This document shows, piece after piece, positions 9,298 through 19,188 of a stretch of 64,000 nucleotides of DNA. Below the pieces are notes generated by a model. That model saw only the letters and a list, made by a program, of their open reading frames with translations, ran no database searches and was not told the DNA's origin. The DNA comes from Anaerolineae bacterium (GTDB taxonomy: Bacteria; Chloroflexota; Anaerolineae; Anaerolineales; Anaerolineaceae), in assembly GCA_013178185.1 (NCBI GenBank), contig JABLXC010000013.1:1-64000 (forward strand). Direction: 5' to 3'. How positions within the stretch are numbered: the stretch's first letter is position 1; each line of letters starts with the position of its first letter. Made by a program: the position numbers and the translations under genes.

Positions 9298-10890
9298 TCA
9301 CTGTGAATTGACCCATTGCTCGAATAAGGGCGTCAGGTTGCAGGCGCATTGTTGTTCAGCCAGCGCTTTGAAATCCTTTCCGGCAGCGATCTTCCACTGG
9401 TAAGCCTGATAATACGTTTGCAGAAAGGCAGCAAAGGCCTGCTTGCCCATCTCTTTCTCCAACTCTTGAATGAAGATCGGCCCGCGCCCGTACACGATGG
9501 CGCTGTATTCCTGGGGAGAATAATCCGCCACGGGCAGCCCGATCGGGATTTTTTCCTTTTTTACTGTTTCCCAGCGCTGCTGCCAGCTCTGGCGGTAACC
9601 CCCTGCCCCCTCAGCGCCGTAGCGGTCCAGAAAGTAAAGCCAGGTGCTGTATTGCGCCATCGCTTCGTCCAGCCAGGGCTCGCGGATCTGGTCGTTGCCG
9701 ATGATGCCGTAAAACCACTGGTGGGCGGTCTCATGCGCCACGGTGCTTTCCAGGTAGATGCCGCCAAGAGTGTTCGCCTCGCTGCCTTTGGGAGCGTACA
9801 AATGCCCGGAGATTGCAACCACGCCGGGGTATTCTACGCCTAAGGCGTCTGTGGCGGTCGCGACAAGATCATATTCGGTGAAGGGGAAAGGCCCAATGCG
9901 GTTGTTAAAGCTTTCAAGCGCGCTTGCGGCGGTTTCTAAAACCAGCCTGGCGCTTTCCTCAGACCCTGGCGGGGCGTAACTGTTGATGATCGTCCCGCCT
10001 GATTTCCGGCTTATTTTGTCAAACTCCTGCCGGGCGGCGAGGTAAAATTCACGCACCGGGCCGGCTGCAATGGTTTGGATTTGTTGGTTTTTCTTTTCCT
10101 CTTGATGCGTCACGACGCCTGAAGAGACCAGTTCCACACTGGCCGGGGCCGTCAGTCGGATCTGGTACAGGCTGGCGTCGGCGTAGAGGACGTCACCGTA
10201 CGCAGGCGGGAGTTGGGTATCCCAGCCCTCCCCCGGCGCGTACACAGCCAGGATGGGGTAAAACTGGGCTAACGCCAGTACTCCATCTGAATAAGCGAAC
10301 GTGTTGTAGTTGCTATTCCCTCCGGTGGGTACGGTCACGTTGAAGTCCAGAGCGATGACCACAGCTTCGCCTTGCCCTAGCGCTGGTGAAAAGGGTAATC
10401 GCAGCAGGGCGTCATTTTGTTCCAGCGTTACCGGCGCGGAGTTTCCGTTCAGCCGGGCGCTTGTGATCTCTAACCGCCCCCCGAACAGATTGGGATACAG
10501 ATGAAAATATAAGCGATCAAGAGGCGTTCCCTCCAGGTTGGTGTACAGCACCTCCTGGCGGACGGTCAAATGGATCAGATCCTCCTGGAGAATTACATCC
10601 ATGTGGTAAACCGGCGCAGCCGGAAGTTCAGCCAGCGTCTTCCGCGCTTCAGGGATCAGCCCTACCTGCCAGGGCGTGCGGTCTTCCCAGCCGGTTTTGA
10701 ATAACGTCGGGGGCGGGAGCGGCCGGGTGGCGAGATTCGTTTCCGTGCCGGCGCTTTCAGCGGCTGCGGTTGACAAAGCGGTCGCCGCTCCCAACGTGGA
10801 AGTTCCTGGCAGGCGTGCCAGTGGAAAGCAGGAAAGGGAGACTGCCATCCATGTGGTCAGGAGGAGTCCAAGAGCAGGGCGTCTTTTCAT
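9298..10890 (-). CDS. M1-family (gluzincin) metallopeptidase, lipid-anchored or secreted
   Basis: 530 residues. The N-terminus is a signal peptide with a lipobox-like LSC (Cys21). A beta-rich N-terminal domain (about 90-270) resembles the M1 aminopeptidase N domain. The catalytic domain has HETAH at 386-390, with the third zinc ligand E409 in WLDEAMAQYS exactly 19 residues after the second histidine. The substrate-binding region before it reads GVEYPGVVAI instead of a canonical GAMEN, which is typical of divergent M1-like peptidases. It lacks the long C-terminal ERAP-like domain. Likely degrades peptides outside the membrane. Confidence 0.9.
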   Translation of the reverse strand: MKRRPALGLLLTTWMAVSLSCFPLARLPGTSTLGAATALSTAAAESAGTETNLATRPLPPPTLFKTGWEDRTPWQVGLIPEARKTLAELPAAPVYHMDVILQEDLIHLTVRQEVLYTNLEGTPLDRLYFHLYPNLFGGRLEITSARLNGNSAPVTLEQNDALLRLPFSPALGQGEAVVIALDFNVTVPTGGNSNYNTFAYSDGVLALAQFYPILAVYAPGEGWDTQLPPAYGDVLYADASLYQIRLTAPASVELVSSGVVTHQEEKKNQQIQTIAAGPVREFYLAARQEFDKISRKSGGTIINSYAPPGSEESARLVLETAASALESFNNRIGPFPFTEYDLVATATDALGVEYPGVVAISGHLYAPKGSEANTLGGIYLESTVAHETAHQWFYGIIGNDQIREPWLDEAMAQYSTWLYFLDRYGAEGAGGYRQSWQQRWETVKKEKIPIGLPVADYSPQEYSAIVYGRGPIFIQELEKEMGKQAFAAFLQTYYQAYQWKIAAGKDFKALAEQQCACNLTPLFEQWVNSQ

Positions 10891-10960
10891 CGCTCACCCT
10901 TTCCGGTTCATCGGAAACCGCTTGCAATAAGAAGCAGGTGGATCAACGAGGAAACGCTTT

Positions 10961-11392
10961 TCAGCGGTTCAGCCGCCGTGTCGCAGAATTCCCTTCCATT
11001 TTCCGGCATAGGCGTTCCGCCACCACTTTTTCTGGCTCGATCGACAGGTTGATGGTATTGCAATAAGGGTGATCCTGGTTGATCTTTTTGAGGATTTCCA
11101 GCAGCGTCGTCTGGCCATAGCCGTGCGCCCGGTAGCGTTGTTCGATCAGATACCCCCCAAGCCAGAGCGCATCCGCTTCGGATACGCAGGTCATGCAATA
11201 CACCCCTACCAGATCATTGTCCACGAAGATGCCGTACGCCTGGGATGAAAAATCCCAGGTGGGGGAATACGAATAGCGGGTGGAGGTTGCCGGGGGCTCA
11301 TCCCCAGAATTTTTTGCTGCATCGGGAATCTGGATATGCAGGAGTTCTTCTAGCTCTTGATGGCTGATACGTTTGAGGGTGATGCTGGGCAT
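10961..11392 (-). CDS. Probable GNAT acetyltransferase
   Basis: 143 residues. The central stretch VDNDLVGVYCM...LWLGGYLIEQRYRAHGYGQTTLLEIL fits GNAT strands 4-5 and the acetyl-CoA pyrophosphate loop (R/QxxGxG/A). The C-terminal part CNTINLSIEPEKVVAERLC resembles the usual N-x-x-A-x-x-L-Y region, though weakly. The substrate is unknown. It is a stand-alone gene with a 70 bp gap to the peptidase gene downstream on the same strand. Confidence 0.75.
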   Translation of the reverse strand: MPSITLKRISHQELEELLHIQIPDAAKNSGDEPPATSTRYSYSPTWDFSSQAYGIFVDNDLVGVYCMTCVSEADALWLGGYLIEQRYRAHGYGQTTLLEILKKINQDHPYCNTINLSIEPEKVVAERLCRKMEGNSATRRLNR

Positions 11393-11504
11393 CTTGTTCC
11401 TGTAAGTGTTGAGCGCTTTGCCTGGGTTTCCCTTATTGTAGCAAAAACAAAGGATTTTTGTTTGCGGCGTGCGGATGACTTATTGGTAGGATTTCACCGC
11501 TCGC

Positions 11505-12155
11505 TCAATTGGCCGGTTTAGGCTTGTACAATCCATCCGGGTTGGCGCCGAGCATCCCGGCCTGGTAAGCCAGAGGGTCCACGGGCGATAACTGCGCCGC
11601 CGCCTCTGGCGAGATCACAGAGATCCGTTTTAACGTATATAGGCGGCGCTCGATGACGTCGGCGCCCTCGTTTTTCCAGGCCCAGCCAAAACGATCATAG
11701 GCCGCCAGGTTAATCGGGCGGGTGTAGGCGCGCAGAGTCTTTTGGGCATGGACGTTGAAAAAATCCTCGAAATACGACATAACCAGTTCCCGCAAAGTGC
11801 GGAAGATCGGCTCGCGGTAGCGCAGCCCAGAGAAGTTCGACTTGGCTACCGCGCCCCAACAACCCTTAACTTGAAAGATTGCCAGGACGTGGTCATCGTC
11901 TGTACCCGGCTCTGGCAGCAGATCCAAGAGGAGCGGCGGATGCCCCAGACGACGAAGCATGGCGGCGCCGAACAGTCCGCCATCCAGGCAGTGCGCAAAA
12001 CGCTCCCGGATGACCATCAGCGGGCAGCGGTTGGCGTTTTCCGGGCTGTAAGGAGTTTCATCGAGAAAAGCCTGGATTTTTGCCGGGGTGTTCAAACGCT
12101 CTACCAGGGCTCTTTCATCGGCGGTTAAGAATGGGTCGAGGGTGTTATCGGTCAT
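11505..12155 (-). CDS. Transglutaminase-like conserved protein
   Basis: 216 residues of a conserved bacterial family I recognise only by pattern. The core reads CLDGGLFGAAMLRRLGHPPLLLDL (C56) followed by DDDHVLAIF (H89) and GCWGAVAKSNFSGLR (N107), which is the Cys-His-(Asp/Asn) order and spacing of transglutaminase-like cysteine hydrolases. Downstream REPIFRTLRELVMSYFEDFFN is strongly conserved in this family. The catalytic activity is inferred, not shown; some members may have lost it. It begins 18 bp from the end of the lipoprotein gene on the same strand. Confidence 0.72.
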   Translation of the reverse strand: MTDNTLDPFLTADERALVERLNTPAKIQAFLDETPYSPENANRCPLMVIRERFAHCLDGGLFGAAMLRRLGHPPLLLDLLPEPGTDDDHVLAIFQVKGCWGAVAKSNFSGLRYREPIFRTLRELVMSYFEDFFNVHAQKTLRAYTRPINLAAYDRFGWAWKNEGADVIERRLYTLKRISVISPEAAAQLSPVDPLAYQAGMLGANPDGLYKPKPAN

Positions 12156-12173
12156 GGCGTGCTTCTCCTGGAA

Positions 12174-12635
12174 TTAATAAATAACGCAGTGATAATAACG
12201 GGCAAGGACCTGGCCTGTATTCGGGTGGATCAAGAAACCGGCCTGGTACAGAAAAGGCTCTGGGATGGCGGGCGGCGCAGTTGGCGAGAGCGGCGTGACA
12301 GCCGGGGTCGCCCGCAGGGTCTCGAAGCGCACCAGCCAGTAGGTTTGATCCGCCTCTACCGCCCGGTTCCTGGGCGGTTCCGGGCCTGGGCAGTACCCAT
12401 AAAATACCCACGAATCAAATTCTTCAGCGACCCGGGCGCCCTGCACGCTTTGGACTTCGACAACCTTCCAGTTGGAGCGGTCGTGCGAGCTGGTGTTGGG
12501 TTCCAGCGCCTCCCAGGCGATCTTTTCAACGTCGTTGGCTGAAAGCTCGTTGCCTGTTGCCTCGCGCGGGCTACAACCTGCCAGCAACATCGCCAGAGCC
12601 AACAATACTGCCCGGTAAACGCCAGTGGACTTCAT
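12174..12635 (-). CDS. Small lipoprotein, function unknown
   Basis: Start set at 12635, because from there the protein opens with a clean lipoprotein signal (LLAGC, Cys21) and AGGGA lies upstream; the frame extends to 12764 but those residues are hydrophilic and unlike a leader. The mature part, about 130 residues, has no family I recognise. The sequence YWLVRFETLRATPAV and a C-terminal strand-rich end (AGFLIHPNTGQVLARYYHC) suggest a small beta-rich domain such as those that bind peptidoglycan or ligands. Likely anchored on the cell surface. Confidence 0.7.
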   Translation of the reverse strand: MKSTGVYRAVLLALAMLLAGCSPREATGNELSANDVEKIAWEALEPNTSSHDRSNWKVVEVQSVQGARVAEEFDSWVFYGYCPGPEPPRNRAVEADQTYWLVRFETLRATPAVTPLSPTAPPAIPEPFLYQAGFLIHPNTGQVLARYYHCVIY

Positions 12636-12887
12636 CGCCATTTTTCCCTGGTGAAGAGAGTTTCTCTTAATTATAGGCGAATCCGGATTTCTGAGATTGT
12701 TCCAAACATGGTAAAAGCGCGGTTCAACGGCTGGGATGTCATCCATTGTGGGGTTGATCTGCACGGGGAGCGAGGGCGTCCTTTCGAACCGTTTTGATGT
12801 CTCATTCCGAGCCGCAAAGCCCCGCGCATAGCCTGCCGGATGATCCTTGCCGCCACAGTCCGCCGCCGCAGCGCGAGCCGCGCCCCG

Positions 12888-13184
12888 CTAACCACCCGCC
12901 ATGGCGCCGACCACCCGTAGCGGTTCTGCGCCCGTCGCGATTTCATCGGGCAAAGGGGTCTCCGGCGGTTCGTGTGACCAATCTCCCTGGCAGACGAAAA
13001 ACCGGATGAAGGGCCGCCGTTCTTTCGTGATGTGATCGCGGACCGTGCCGCGCAGCATGGGGTAGCGCGCTTCCAACGCATCCAGCGCCGCGCCGAGCGT
13101 GGGGATGCCTTCTACCTCTACCTCGACTTCGTGGCTGGCATTCGCCAGTTGCCGCAGGTGAGCCGGAAGCGCAATGCGGATCAT
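12888..13184 (-). CDS. MoaD/ThiS-family ubiquitin-like protein
   Basis: 98 residues ending in the diglycine GAMAGG that defines MoaD, ThiS and SAMP-type beta-grasp sulfur carriers, whose C-terminus is adenylated by an E1-like enzyme and thiocarboxylated. The fold region [23 protein letters not shown] (first helix) and [12 protein letters not shown] are clear. Its start codon overlaps the 3' end of the BNR-repeat gene by 4 bp, so the two are translationally coupled. No E1-like activator, moaE or thiG is present in the window, so molybdopterin or thiamin roles are not supported locally. Confidence 0.87.
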   Translation of the reverse strand: MIRIALPAHLRQLANASHEVEVEVEGIPTLGAALDALEARYPMLRGTVRDHITKERRPFIRFFVCQGDWSHEPPETPLPDEIATGAEPLRVVGAMAGG

Positions 13185-14296
13185 GGCAGCGCCTGGGCTT
13201 CGACCGAAAGCACCGGCGGCAGATCTCGCACGATGGGCGCCCAGTGATCGCCAGAGTCGGCTGAGGCGTACACCTGGCCGCCGGTCGTGCCGAAATAGAC
13301 CCCGCAGGGGTCGAGGGAATCAACCGCCAGCGCGCTGCGCAGCACATTGACGTAGCAATTCTCCTGGGGCAAGCCGTTGGTGAGCGCTTCCCACTCGTTC
13401 CCGCCCTTCCGGCTGCGATAGACGCGCAGTTTGCCCTCCGGCGGGTAGTGTTCCGAATCGCTTTTGATCGGGACGACGTAGATTGTTTCCGGTTCGTGGG
13501 CGTGAACGGCGATCGGAAACCCAAAATCGCTCGGCAGGTTGCCGCTGACCTCGCGCCAGGATTCGCCAGCATCGTCGCTGCGCATGACATCCCAGTGCTT
13601 TTGCATGAACAGCGTTTCAGGGTGGGCAGGATGCATGGCGATGTTATGGACGCAATGGCCAACCTCGGCGTTTGCATCCGGCAACTCATAATTGGACTGC
13701 AAGCCGCGGTTCACCGGCCGCCAGCTCTGCCCGCCGTCATCGGAGCGGAAGGCGCCCGCTGCCGAAATGGCAGTGAAGAGGCGGTCTGGGTCGTTTGGGT
13801 CTTGCAAGATGGTGTGCAGGCACATCCCGCCGGCCCCCGGCTGCCAGAGGTTTCCCCTGGCGTTCCGCAACCCCGAAAGCTCCTGCCAGGTTTGCCCGCC
13901 ATCGTCCGAGCGGAACAGGGCGGCGTCTTCTACTCCGGCGTACACCCGCTCCGGGTCGGTCAGCGATGGTTCAAGAACCCAGACGCGCGTAAATTCCCAG
14001 GGATGTTGTGTGCCGTCGTACCATTGGTGTGTGCCGGGGACGCCTTCGTATACAAACTGGTTGCCCACCGGCTGCCAGGTTGTGCCGCCGTCATCAGAGC
14101 GTTGGATCACCTGGCCAAACCAGCCGTTGGATTGCGAGGCGTACAAGCGGTTGGGATCAAGGGGTGATCCTTTCAGGTGATAAATTTCCCAGCCTGCAAA
14201 ATGGGGGCCGTTGATCTCCCATCGCTGGCGATTGACGTCCGAAGATAAAATAAACGCGCCTTTGCGCGTCCCTACCAAAACCCGGATACTGCTCAT
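13181..14296 (-). CDS. BNR/sialidase-like beta-propeller protein
   Basis: The start at 14296 has TAAGGAGATATGCC immediately upstream; an in-frame ATG at 14368 lacks one. The 371-residue product is built from repeated Asp-box/BNR modules of the form SDDGGxTWxx ([48 protein letters not shown], and [11 protein letters not shown]), giving a six- to seven-bladed propeller. There is no signal peptide, so it is likely cytosolic, unlike secreted sialidases. Enzymatic residues of true sialidases are not evident. It is coupled to the MoaD/ThiS-like gene, a pairing I recall as recurrent in bacteria. Confidence 0.87.
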   Translation of the reverse strand: MSSIRVLVGTRKGAFILSSDVNRQRWEINGPHFAGWEIYHLKGSPLDPNRLYASQSNGWFGQVIQRSDDGGTTWQPVGNQFVYEGVPGTHQWYDGTQHPWEFTRVWVLEPSLTDPERVYAGVEDAALFRSDDGGQTWQELSGLRNARGNLWQPGAGGMCLHTILQDPNDPDRLFTAISAAGAFRSDDGGQSWRPVNRGLQSNYELPDANAEVGHCVHNIAMHPAHPETLFMQKHWDVMRSDDAGESWREVSGNLPSDFGFPIAVHAHEPETIYVVPIKSDSEHYPPEGKLRVYRSRKGGNEWEALTNGLPQENCYVNVLRSALAVDSLDPCGVYFGTTGGQVYASADSGDHWAPIVRDLPPVLSVEAQALP

Positions 14297-14403
14297 GGCA
14301 TATCTCCTTAATATTTGAAAAAATATCCCAGCCAAGTTTATTCTAATAAATAAGACAAAAATAGTCAATATATTGGTTTTCCAGGATAAGTGACATTATT
14401 CAC

Positions 14404-14432
14404 TTGGTTCTTTCTGTCTGGCGGGCTATAAT
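14404..14432 (+). promoter_or_regulatory. Candidate sigma70 promoter of the beta-helix gene
   Basis: TTGGTT at 14404-14409, a 17-bp spacer and a perfect TATAAT at 14427-14432, about 140 bp before the beta-helix start codon. It leaves a 5' leader of roughly 130 nt. No test beyond motif match. Confidence 0.55.
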
Positions 14433-14569
14433 TGGGATTGCCGATAATCTATTGCAATCTAAAGAGGGGGGGATCATCGAAAATTCTGTTTCAGGTTTTT
14501 AATTGTTTTTGCCGCTCGTCCAACCTGAACGGCTGGACGAACAAAATCATCCATTGGAGGAGGCGCGAT

Positions 14570-17500
14570 ATGTTTTTACCCAAGACCAGGCTCTCGTTGA
14601 GCCTGGCGGCGCTGGTCGCGGCGGTTATCATGACGCTGTTGATTTGTGCGCCGGTTTACGCTCAGGCAGAGGAGCCGCCGGCGGCCCCCCCGCAAAATGA
14701 ACCCGCCCTGGAAGAACCAGCAGCGGAATCGCCGGCTTTCCAATCGTCTGAACCGGCTGAGGCTAATCCGGAGGCGTCCCCGCCGGACGCGGGCAGCCCT
14801 CCAGGCGGTGAAGAACCGCTGCTTGAGGATGAAACCCCTCCTGTGACGGAAGCGGTTCCCCAAGAGATTCTAGATGAACCAACAGAAGCGCCCCCTCAGG
14901 AGGGCGGAGAAACGCCGCTGGAGGCGGAGTCACCTGCCGGCGCTGAGGAAGTTCCGCAGAACAGTGCGGGTGATTTGCTGGGTGATCTGGCGCTGGTGAG
15001 TGAGGACGGCGAAGTGATCCCGCTGGAAGCCGCTCAGGAAGCGGTGGACCCCGAAGTCGCCGATCCGTGGTTCCGCAGCGGCGGTGTCGTTTATAACTTC
15101 ACCTCGCTGGATTGCGATCCCAGGACCGCTGGCAACCAGGCTTGTGGCAACCCTATTCAGGCGGCTGTCAATTACGTGCGAGACAACCGCCTGATCCCGG
15201 ATGACCTTACCATCCATGTCGAAACAGGGACGTTTAATGAGAACGTCTCCATTGACGGTGATACCGCTGTCAACGCGAACAACATCAACCTGCAGTACGT
15301 GCGTTACCTGACCGGCGCCGGCTCCGACCCGGTCACCGGTACAGTTTTGAACGGAACGATTGATATCCGCAACCTGCTCTATGGCTTCACCCTGAGCGGT
15401 TTTTACATCCAGGGCAATGGTACAGAAGCCGTACCGCTGGTGCGAATCGATTCCTACGGCGTGGTGACTGTTACGGATGTAGCGGTGGTCGGCGGTGGGC
15501 AGGAGGGCATGGTGATCACCTCCAAAACCGCTGTGGCGACGCTGGCCAACGTCGAAGCGCGCGACAACAAGAACAACGGCGTCGAGATCGGCGAAGTCGT
15601 GGATACGGAGACGGGCGTCAATTTTAAATCCTTGACTGGCCCGGTTTCTGTCACCAACAGCGTCTTCAACCATAACGGCGTCGCCAACGACGGTACGCTT
15701 TGGCGCAGCGGCCTTTCTGTTGCGACGGGCTCTATCGCCACCATCAACGGCGTCACCGCCAGCGGCAACTTGGGGGACGGCATTAATATTTTTAGGGGCG
15801 TTAACATCACTGTCCAAAACAGCGTTTTGTTGAACAACTCCATGGGCGATGGGTTGTGGATAAGCAATCTGGTGACTGGCTATAACACCATTGAAAACGT
15901 CATTGCCGATGGCAACGGCAGCAATGGGATGTACCTCATTCCGAACGGCGAACTGGTGCTGCGCAATGTCCAGGCTTCCAGCAACAAGCGCACCGGCGTC
16001 TATGCCAATACCTGTAGCCCCTATCAGGATGAAACAACCGGCAAGTGGCTGTGCCGCTATACTGCCCCCGGCAGCGTCACGATCTACAATGGCGTCTTCA
16101 ACGATAACGGGAACTACAGCCCTGACCAAAAATATAGCGGTCTCAGTGTCACGGCGCGCGGGGCAATCCTGGCAGCGGATATCGAGGCCAACCGCAATAC
16201 TCTTGATGGCTTGTATCTCAACAATGAGTTTTACGGTAGCCCGGTCACCCTGTTGCGCACCTTGCGAGGCAGCGAGGCTTCCGGCAACGGCAATAGAGGA
16301 GCGATGATCTACTCGCTTGGCGCGGTCACGGTCCAAAACCTGGTGGCTTCCAACAACGGCGCACAGGGACTTTTCATTGACAGCGCCGATAGCTACCAGA
16401 GCGTGCTGGTGCATGATTACAGCATCTTCGCCGGGAACGGCGCCCATGGTATTTACATCCAGACCAAAGGACCGATTACGCTGCGTTACGCCTACGCCTA
16501 CAACAATGGCGCTGGAGATGGGCAATATGATAACGTTTATCTCGATAACCAGGTTGCCAGCGCGCTCAGTTACGCCAGCATACTCTTGTATAGCTGCGAC
16601 TTTAATGGCGCCGACGGCAATGGCCTCTACGTCGAATCCGATGGGGCCATTACATTGTTCAATGTCTCGGCGAACGGCAACGCGCTGAATGGGGCCTGGC
16701 TGGTCAATAATACCGGCTACAGCGGCGTCTCTGTCTTCCCTGTCGGGTTGGTGGCGACCAATAATTATAACGACAATGGGCTGACCGGTTTAATCATCAC
16801 CACGAAAGGCACGGTGTACCTGCAGGGCGTCAGGGCTTATGGCAATGGCAAATCGGCCACAGAGCAGGGCGATGGCGCGGCCATCAACACCGCCTCCGGT
16901 TATGGCGGGGTCATCCTGCTGGATGCCAACTTCAGCGGCAACGATGGTTATGGGCTGAGGGTCAACGCCGGCGGCGCGATCATCTGGACCACCGGCCATG
17001 CCAATAGCAACAGTAACGGCGCTGGAGCATATTTGAAGAACGACGCCGTGCTCCCGGCCGCGGTGACGCTGACAAACGTCAAGTCCGAGAGCAATGCTCT
17101 GGATGGCATCCAGGTGCTCTCGAAAGGCTTTGTCACCATTATCGGGGAGCTCTCTGCTGCCAATAACGGCGGCGACGGGTATGACATCAATAACACCGGC
17201 GGCTACGGCGTTACGCTGGTTGCCTACACCTCGTGGAGCGATGGCAACGCCGGTTATGGCTTCCAGGCGGTCAGCAGCGGTGCTATCAGCCTGACGGGGC
17301 TCTCGGCCTGGAACAATGGGTTGGGCTGCCGGCTGGATAACTCCGGCGGGGCTGGCGGCGGGGTGACTTTGGTCAACTCGAGCTGCCAGGCGAACACGCC
17401 CGGCTCTACCAGCCTGACGGCGCTTTCAAAAGGGGTGATCACTCTGGTCAATGTGGATGCTCGCGACAACCCTCAAGGCAACGGCGTCCTGCTGGATAAC

Positions 17501-19066
17501 AGTTCGGCTGCCTATCCAATGGGGGTGACGGTCAGCACCGGCAACTTCTGGAACAACAAGGGCTACGGTCTGCACATCCATTCGAAAGGATTTGTCAACC
17601 TGCTGTATGTTGCGACCTGGGATAACCAGGGCGACGGCATTTACATTGACAACGCCAATGGCTACGGCGTTTCTATTTTGAACAACACCCGGCAGTTCAA
17701 TGGCAACAATCAAGGATATGGCCTCTTCATCCAGACTAATGGGCCGGTGACGGTCAACGGCGCGAATTTCTGGGCGAATCTAAAAGGCAGCTACATCGAG
17801 AATACGGGCGGGCTTGCCGGCGTGACGCTGCTCTACAGCGGGTTCGACAGCAGCGATAACAGCCCCGCTTTCTTCCCCGGCCTGACGGTGAATACCAACG
17901 GCGCAGTTTATTTGTTGAAGGTGGAAAGCGGCTATTCGGCGGATGGCGGTGTGATCATCAACAATGCCAGCTCATCCTATTATGCCGGCGTTACCATCGT
18001 TTCGTCGGATTTTAACTCTACCGGCGGAACCGGCCTGACGATCAACTCGCGCGGCTTTATCACGATCAGCCAGATCACAGCCAATAATAATGCTGGTGAT
18101 GGCGTGCGCATCAATAACATCAGCGGTTACGGTGTCTACATCGTCAACACCAATGGTTTTTGGGGCGATAACCAGGGGTACACGGCCTATATCGAGTCGA
18201 GTGGCGCTGTGACGGTTTATTCCATTTTTGGCGGCGGTAGCCGGCGGGGCATTTACATTGACAATAGCTATGGCACCGCGATGCCGGTCACGCTCTTTGA
18301 TATTTACTCGAATCCCGGTCAGGCGGGAATGACCGCTCTAGATGTTCATTCGAAAGGTTATATTACCCTACTGAATTCCTTCATCCTCGATTCTCAAGGC
18401 GCTGGCGCGGTCTTGGACAACGCTGGCTCGCCCTATAAGTACGGGGTGACGGTCAGCGGCAGCATCTTCAAAAACAACAACGGTTATGGCCTCAGCATCA
18501 ATAGCCTGGGTGCGGTGACGGTCATCAATGTTGTCTCCAGCCGCAACTATGGCGTCTCGGGTTATGGGCTTTACCTTTCCAGCCCGGAGAACATCTACCC
18601 GGTCACCATCTTGAACGGCGTCTTCAACAACAACAGCCAGGACGGGATCTATATAGATGTCAAGGGGATCATTACCATCCTCAACGGCGAGGCCAACAGC
18701 AACGGCGGGCAGGGCATCCAGGCCATGAACGATCTGGCGTCTGGCGCGATGCCGGTCATCATTACCGGCTTCCGGGCCAATCTGAACGCCCATCATGGCA
18801 TCCTGGTTTTCAGCAAAGGCGCCATCACCCTGACGAGCGTGACCAGCCTGGCAAACGGCATGGTCTCGGATACGGCCGGCGCCTATCTCAAGTCGAACGG
18901 CAGCCCGGTGTACGTCTATTACAGCGCCTTCAATGGCAACGGCAAGCAGGGCCTGCACGTGGATACGCGCGGCGGGTCAGGCGCATTTTTCAACGTCCTG
19001 AACACCTACGCTGGCAATGACGTGGCGGGTGGAACAAAGGATGTGAACCTGCTCTGGGAGCATTAA
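14570..19066 (+). CDS. Very large secreted right-handed parallel beta-helix repeat protein
   Basis: Start set at 14570, where TTGGAGGAGG precedes ATG and a signal peptide follows (hydrophobic core ALVAAVIMTLLICAPVYA, cleavage near AQA); an in-frame codon at 14432 is unlikely. The 1498-residue product has a Pro/Glu/Ala-rich linker (about residues 30-160), then more than 1200 residues of degenerate 35-50-residue units with the pattern G(L/I)xI-x-GxVTLxNVxAxxN-x-GDGxxxxN, the hallmark of pectate-lyase-like beta-helices. Asn/Gly ladders are everywhere. No catalytic residues, C-terminal anchor or sorting signal are visible; the protein ends abruptly at LLWEH. A surface adhesin, S-layer-associated or polysaccharide-binding role is inference. 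Confidence 0.92.
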   Translation: MFLPKTRLSLSLAALVAAVIMTLLICAPVYAQAEEPPAAPPQNEPALEEPAAESPAFQSSEPAEANPEASPPDAGSPPGGEEPLLEDETPPVTEAVPQEILDEPTEAPPQEGGETPLEAESPAGAEEVPQNSAGDLLGDLALVSEDGEVIPLEAAQEAVDPEVADPWFRSGGVVYNFTSLDCDPRTAGNQACGNPIQAAVNYVRDNRLIPDDLTIHVETGTFNENVSIDGDTAVNANNINLQYVRYLTGAGSDPVTGTVLNGTIDIRNLLYGFTLSGFYIQGNGTEAVPLVRIDSYGVVTVTDVAVVGGGQEGMVITSKTAVATLANVEARDNKNNGVEIGEVVDTETGVNFKSLTGPVSVTNSVFNHNGVANDGTLWRSGLSVATGSIATINGVTASGNLGDGINIFRGVNITVQNSVLLNNSMGDGLWISNLVTGYNTIENVIADGNGSNGMYLIPNGELVLRNVQASSNKRTGVYANTCSPYQDETTGKWLCRYTAPGSVTIYNGVFNDNGNYSPDQKYSGLSVTARGAILAADIEANRNTLDGLYLNNEFYGSPVTLLRTLRGSEASGNGNRGAMIYSLGAVTVQNLVASNNGAQGLFIDSADSYQSVLVHDYSIFAGNGAHGIYIQTKGPITLRYAYAYNNGAGDGQYDNVYLDNQVASALSYASILLYSCDFNGADGNGLYVESDGAITLFNVSANGNALNGAWLVNNTGYSGVSVFPVGLVATNNYNDNGLTGLIITTKGTVYLQGVRAYGNGKSATEQGDGAAINTASGYGGVILLDANFSGNDGYGLRVNAGGAIIWTTGHANSNSNGAGAYLKNDAVLPAAVTLTNVKSESNALDGIQVLSKGFVTIIGELSAANNGGDGYDINNTGGYGVTLVAYTSWSDGNAGYGFQAVSSGAISLTGLSAWNNGLGCRLDNSGGAGGGVTLVNSSCQANTPGSTSLTALSKGVITLVNVDARDNPQGNGVLLDNSSAAYPMGVTVSTGNFWNNKGYGLHIHSKGFVNLLYVATWDNQGDGIYIDNANGYGVSILNNTRQFNGNNQGYGLFIQTNGPVTVNGANFWANLKGSYIENTGGLAGVTLLYSGFDSSDNSPAFFPGLTVNTNGAVYLLKVESGYSADGGVIINNASSSYYAGVTIVSSDFNSTGGTGLTINSRGFITISQITANNNAGDGVRINNISGYGVYIVNTNGFWGDNQGYTAYIESSGAVTVYSIFGGGSRRGIYIDNSYGTAMPVTLFDIYSNPGQAGMTALDVHSKGYITLLNSFILDSQGAGAVLDNAGSPYKYGVTVSGSIFKNNNGYGLSINSLGAVTVINVVSSRNYGVSGYGLYLSSPENIYPVTILNGVFNNNSQDGIYIDVKGIITILNGEANSNGGQGIQAMNDLASGAMPVIITGFRANLNAHHGILVFSKGAITLTSVTSLANGMVSDTAGAYLKSNGSPVYVYYSAFNGNGKQGLHVDTRGGSGAFFNVLNTYAGNDVAGGTKDVNLLWEH

Positions 19067-19088
19067 CCAGGCAGAGTGTTTTAAGTAT

Positions 19089-19137
19089 CTTCCTGGCCGG
19101 TTTCTCCCCATCTTGCGCAGAGGAGCCGGTCAGGAAG
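19089..19137. terminator. Hairpin between convergent genes
   Basis: CTTCCTG at 19089-19095 pairs with CAGGAAG at 19131-19137, with further G+C pairing inside (CCGG with CCGG). It lies between the stop codons of the convergent beta-helix and MFS genes and probably acts as a two-way terminator, though U-tracts are weak on both sides. Confidence 0.5.
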
Positions 19138-19188
19138 CTTTCTGGCGGCGTCTCGAAATGACACCCCCGCAGGGTGCGGCGTGCTGTA

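Noticed and set aside
14930-16525. 531-codon leftward frame inside the beta-helix gene
   Set aside because: Antisense shadow of the GC-rich repeats; the plus frame has signal peptide, ribosome site and family pattern.
14570-19066. CRISPR-like or tandem DNA repeats
   Set aside because: Repeats are at protein level, degenerate in DNA and of uneven length; no direct-repeat/spacer array exists in the window.
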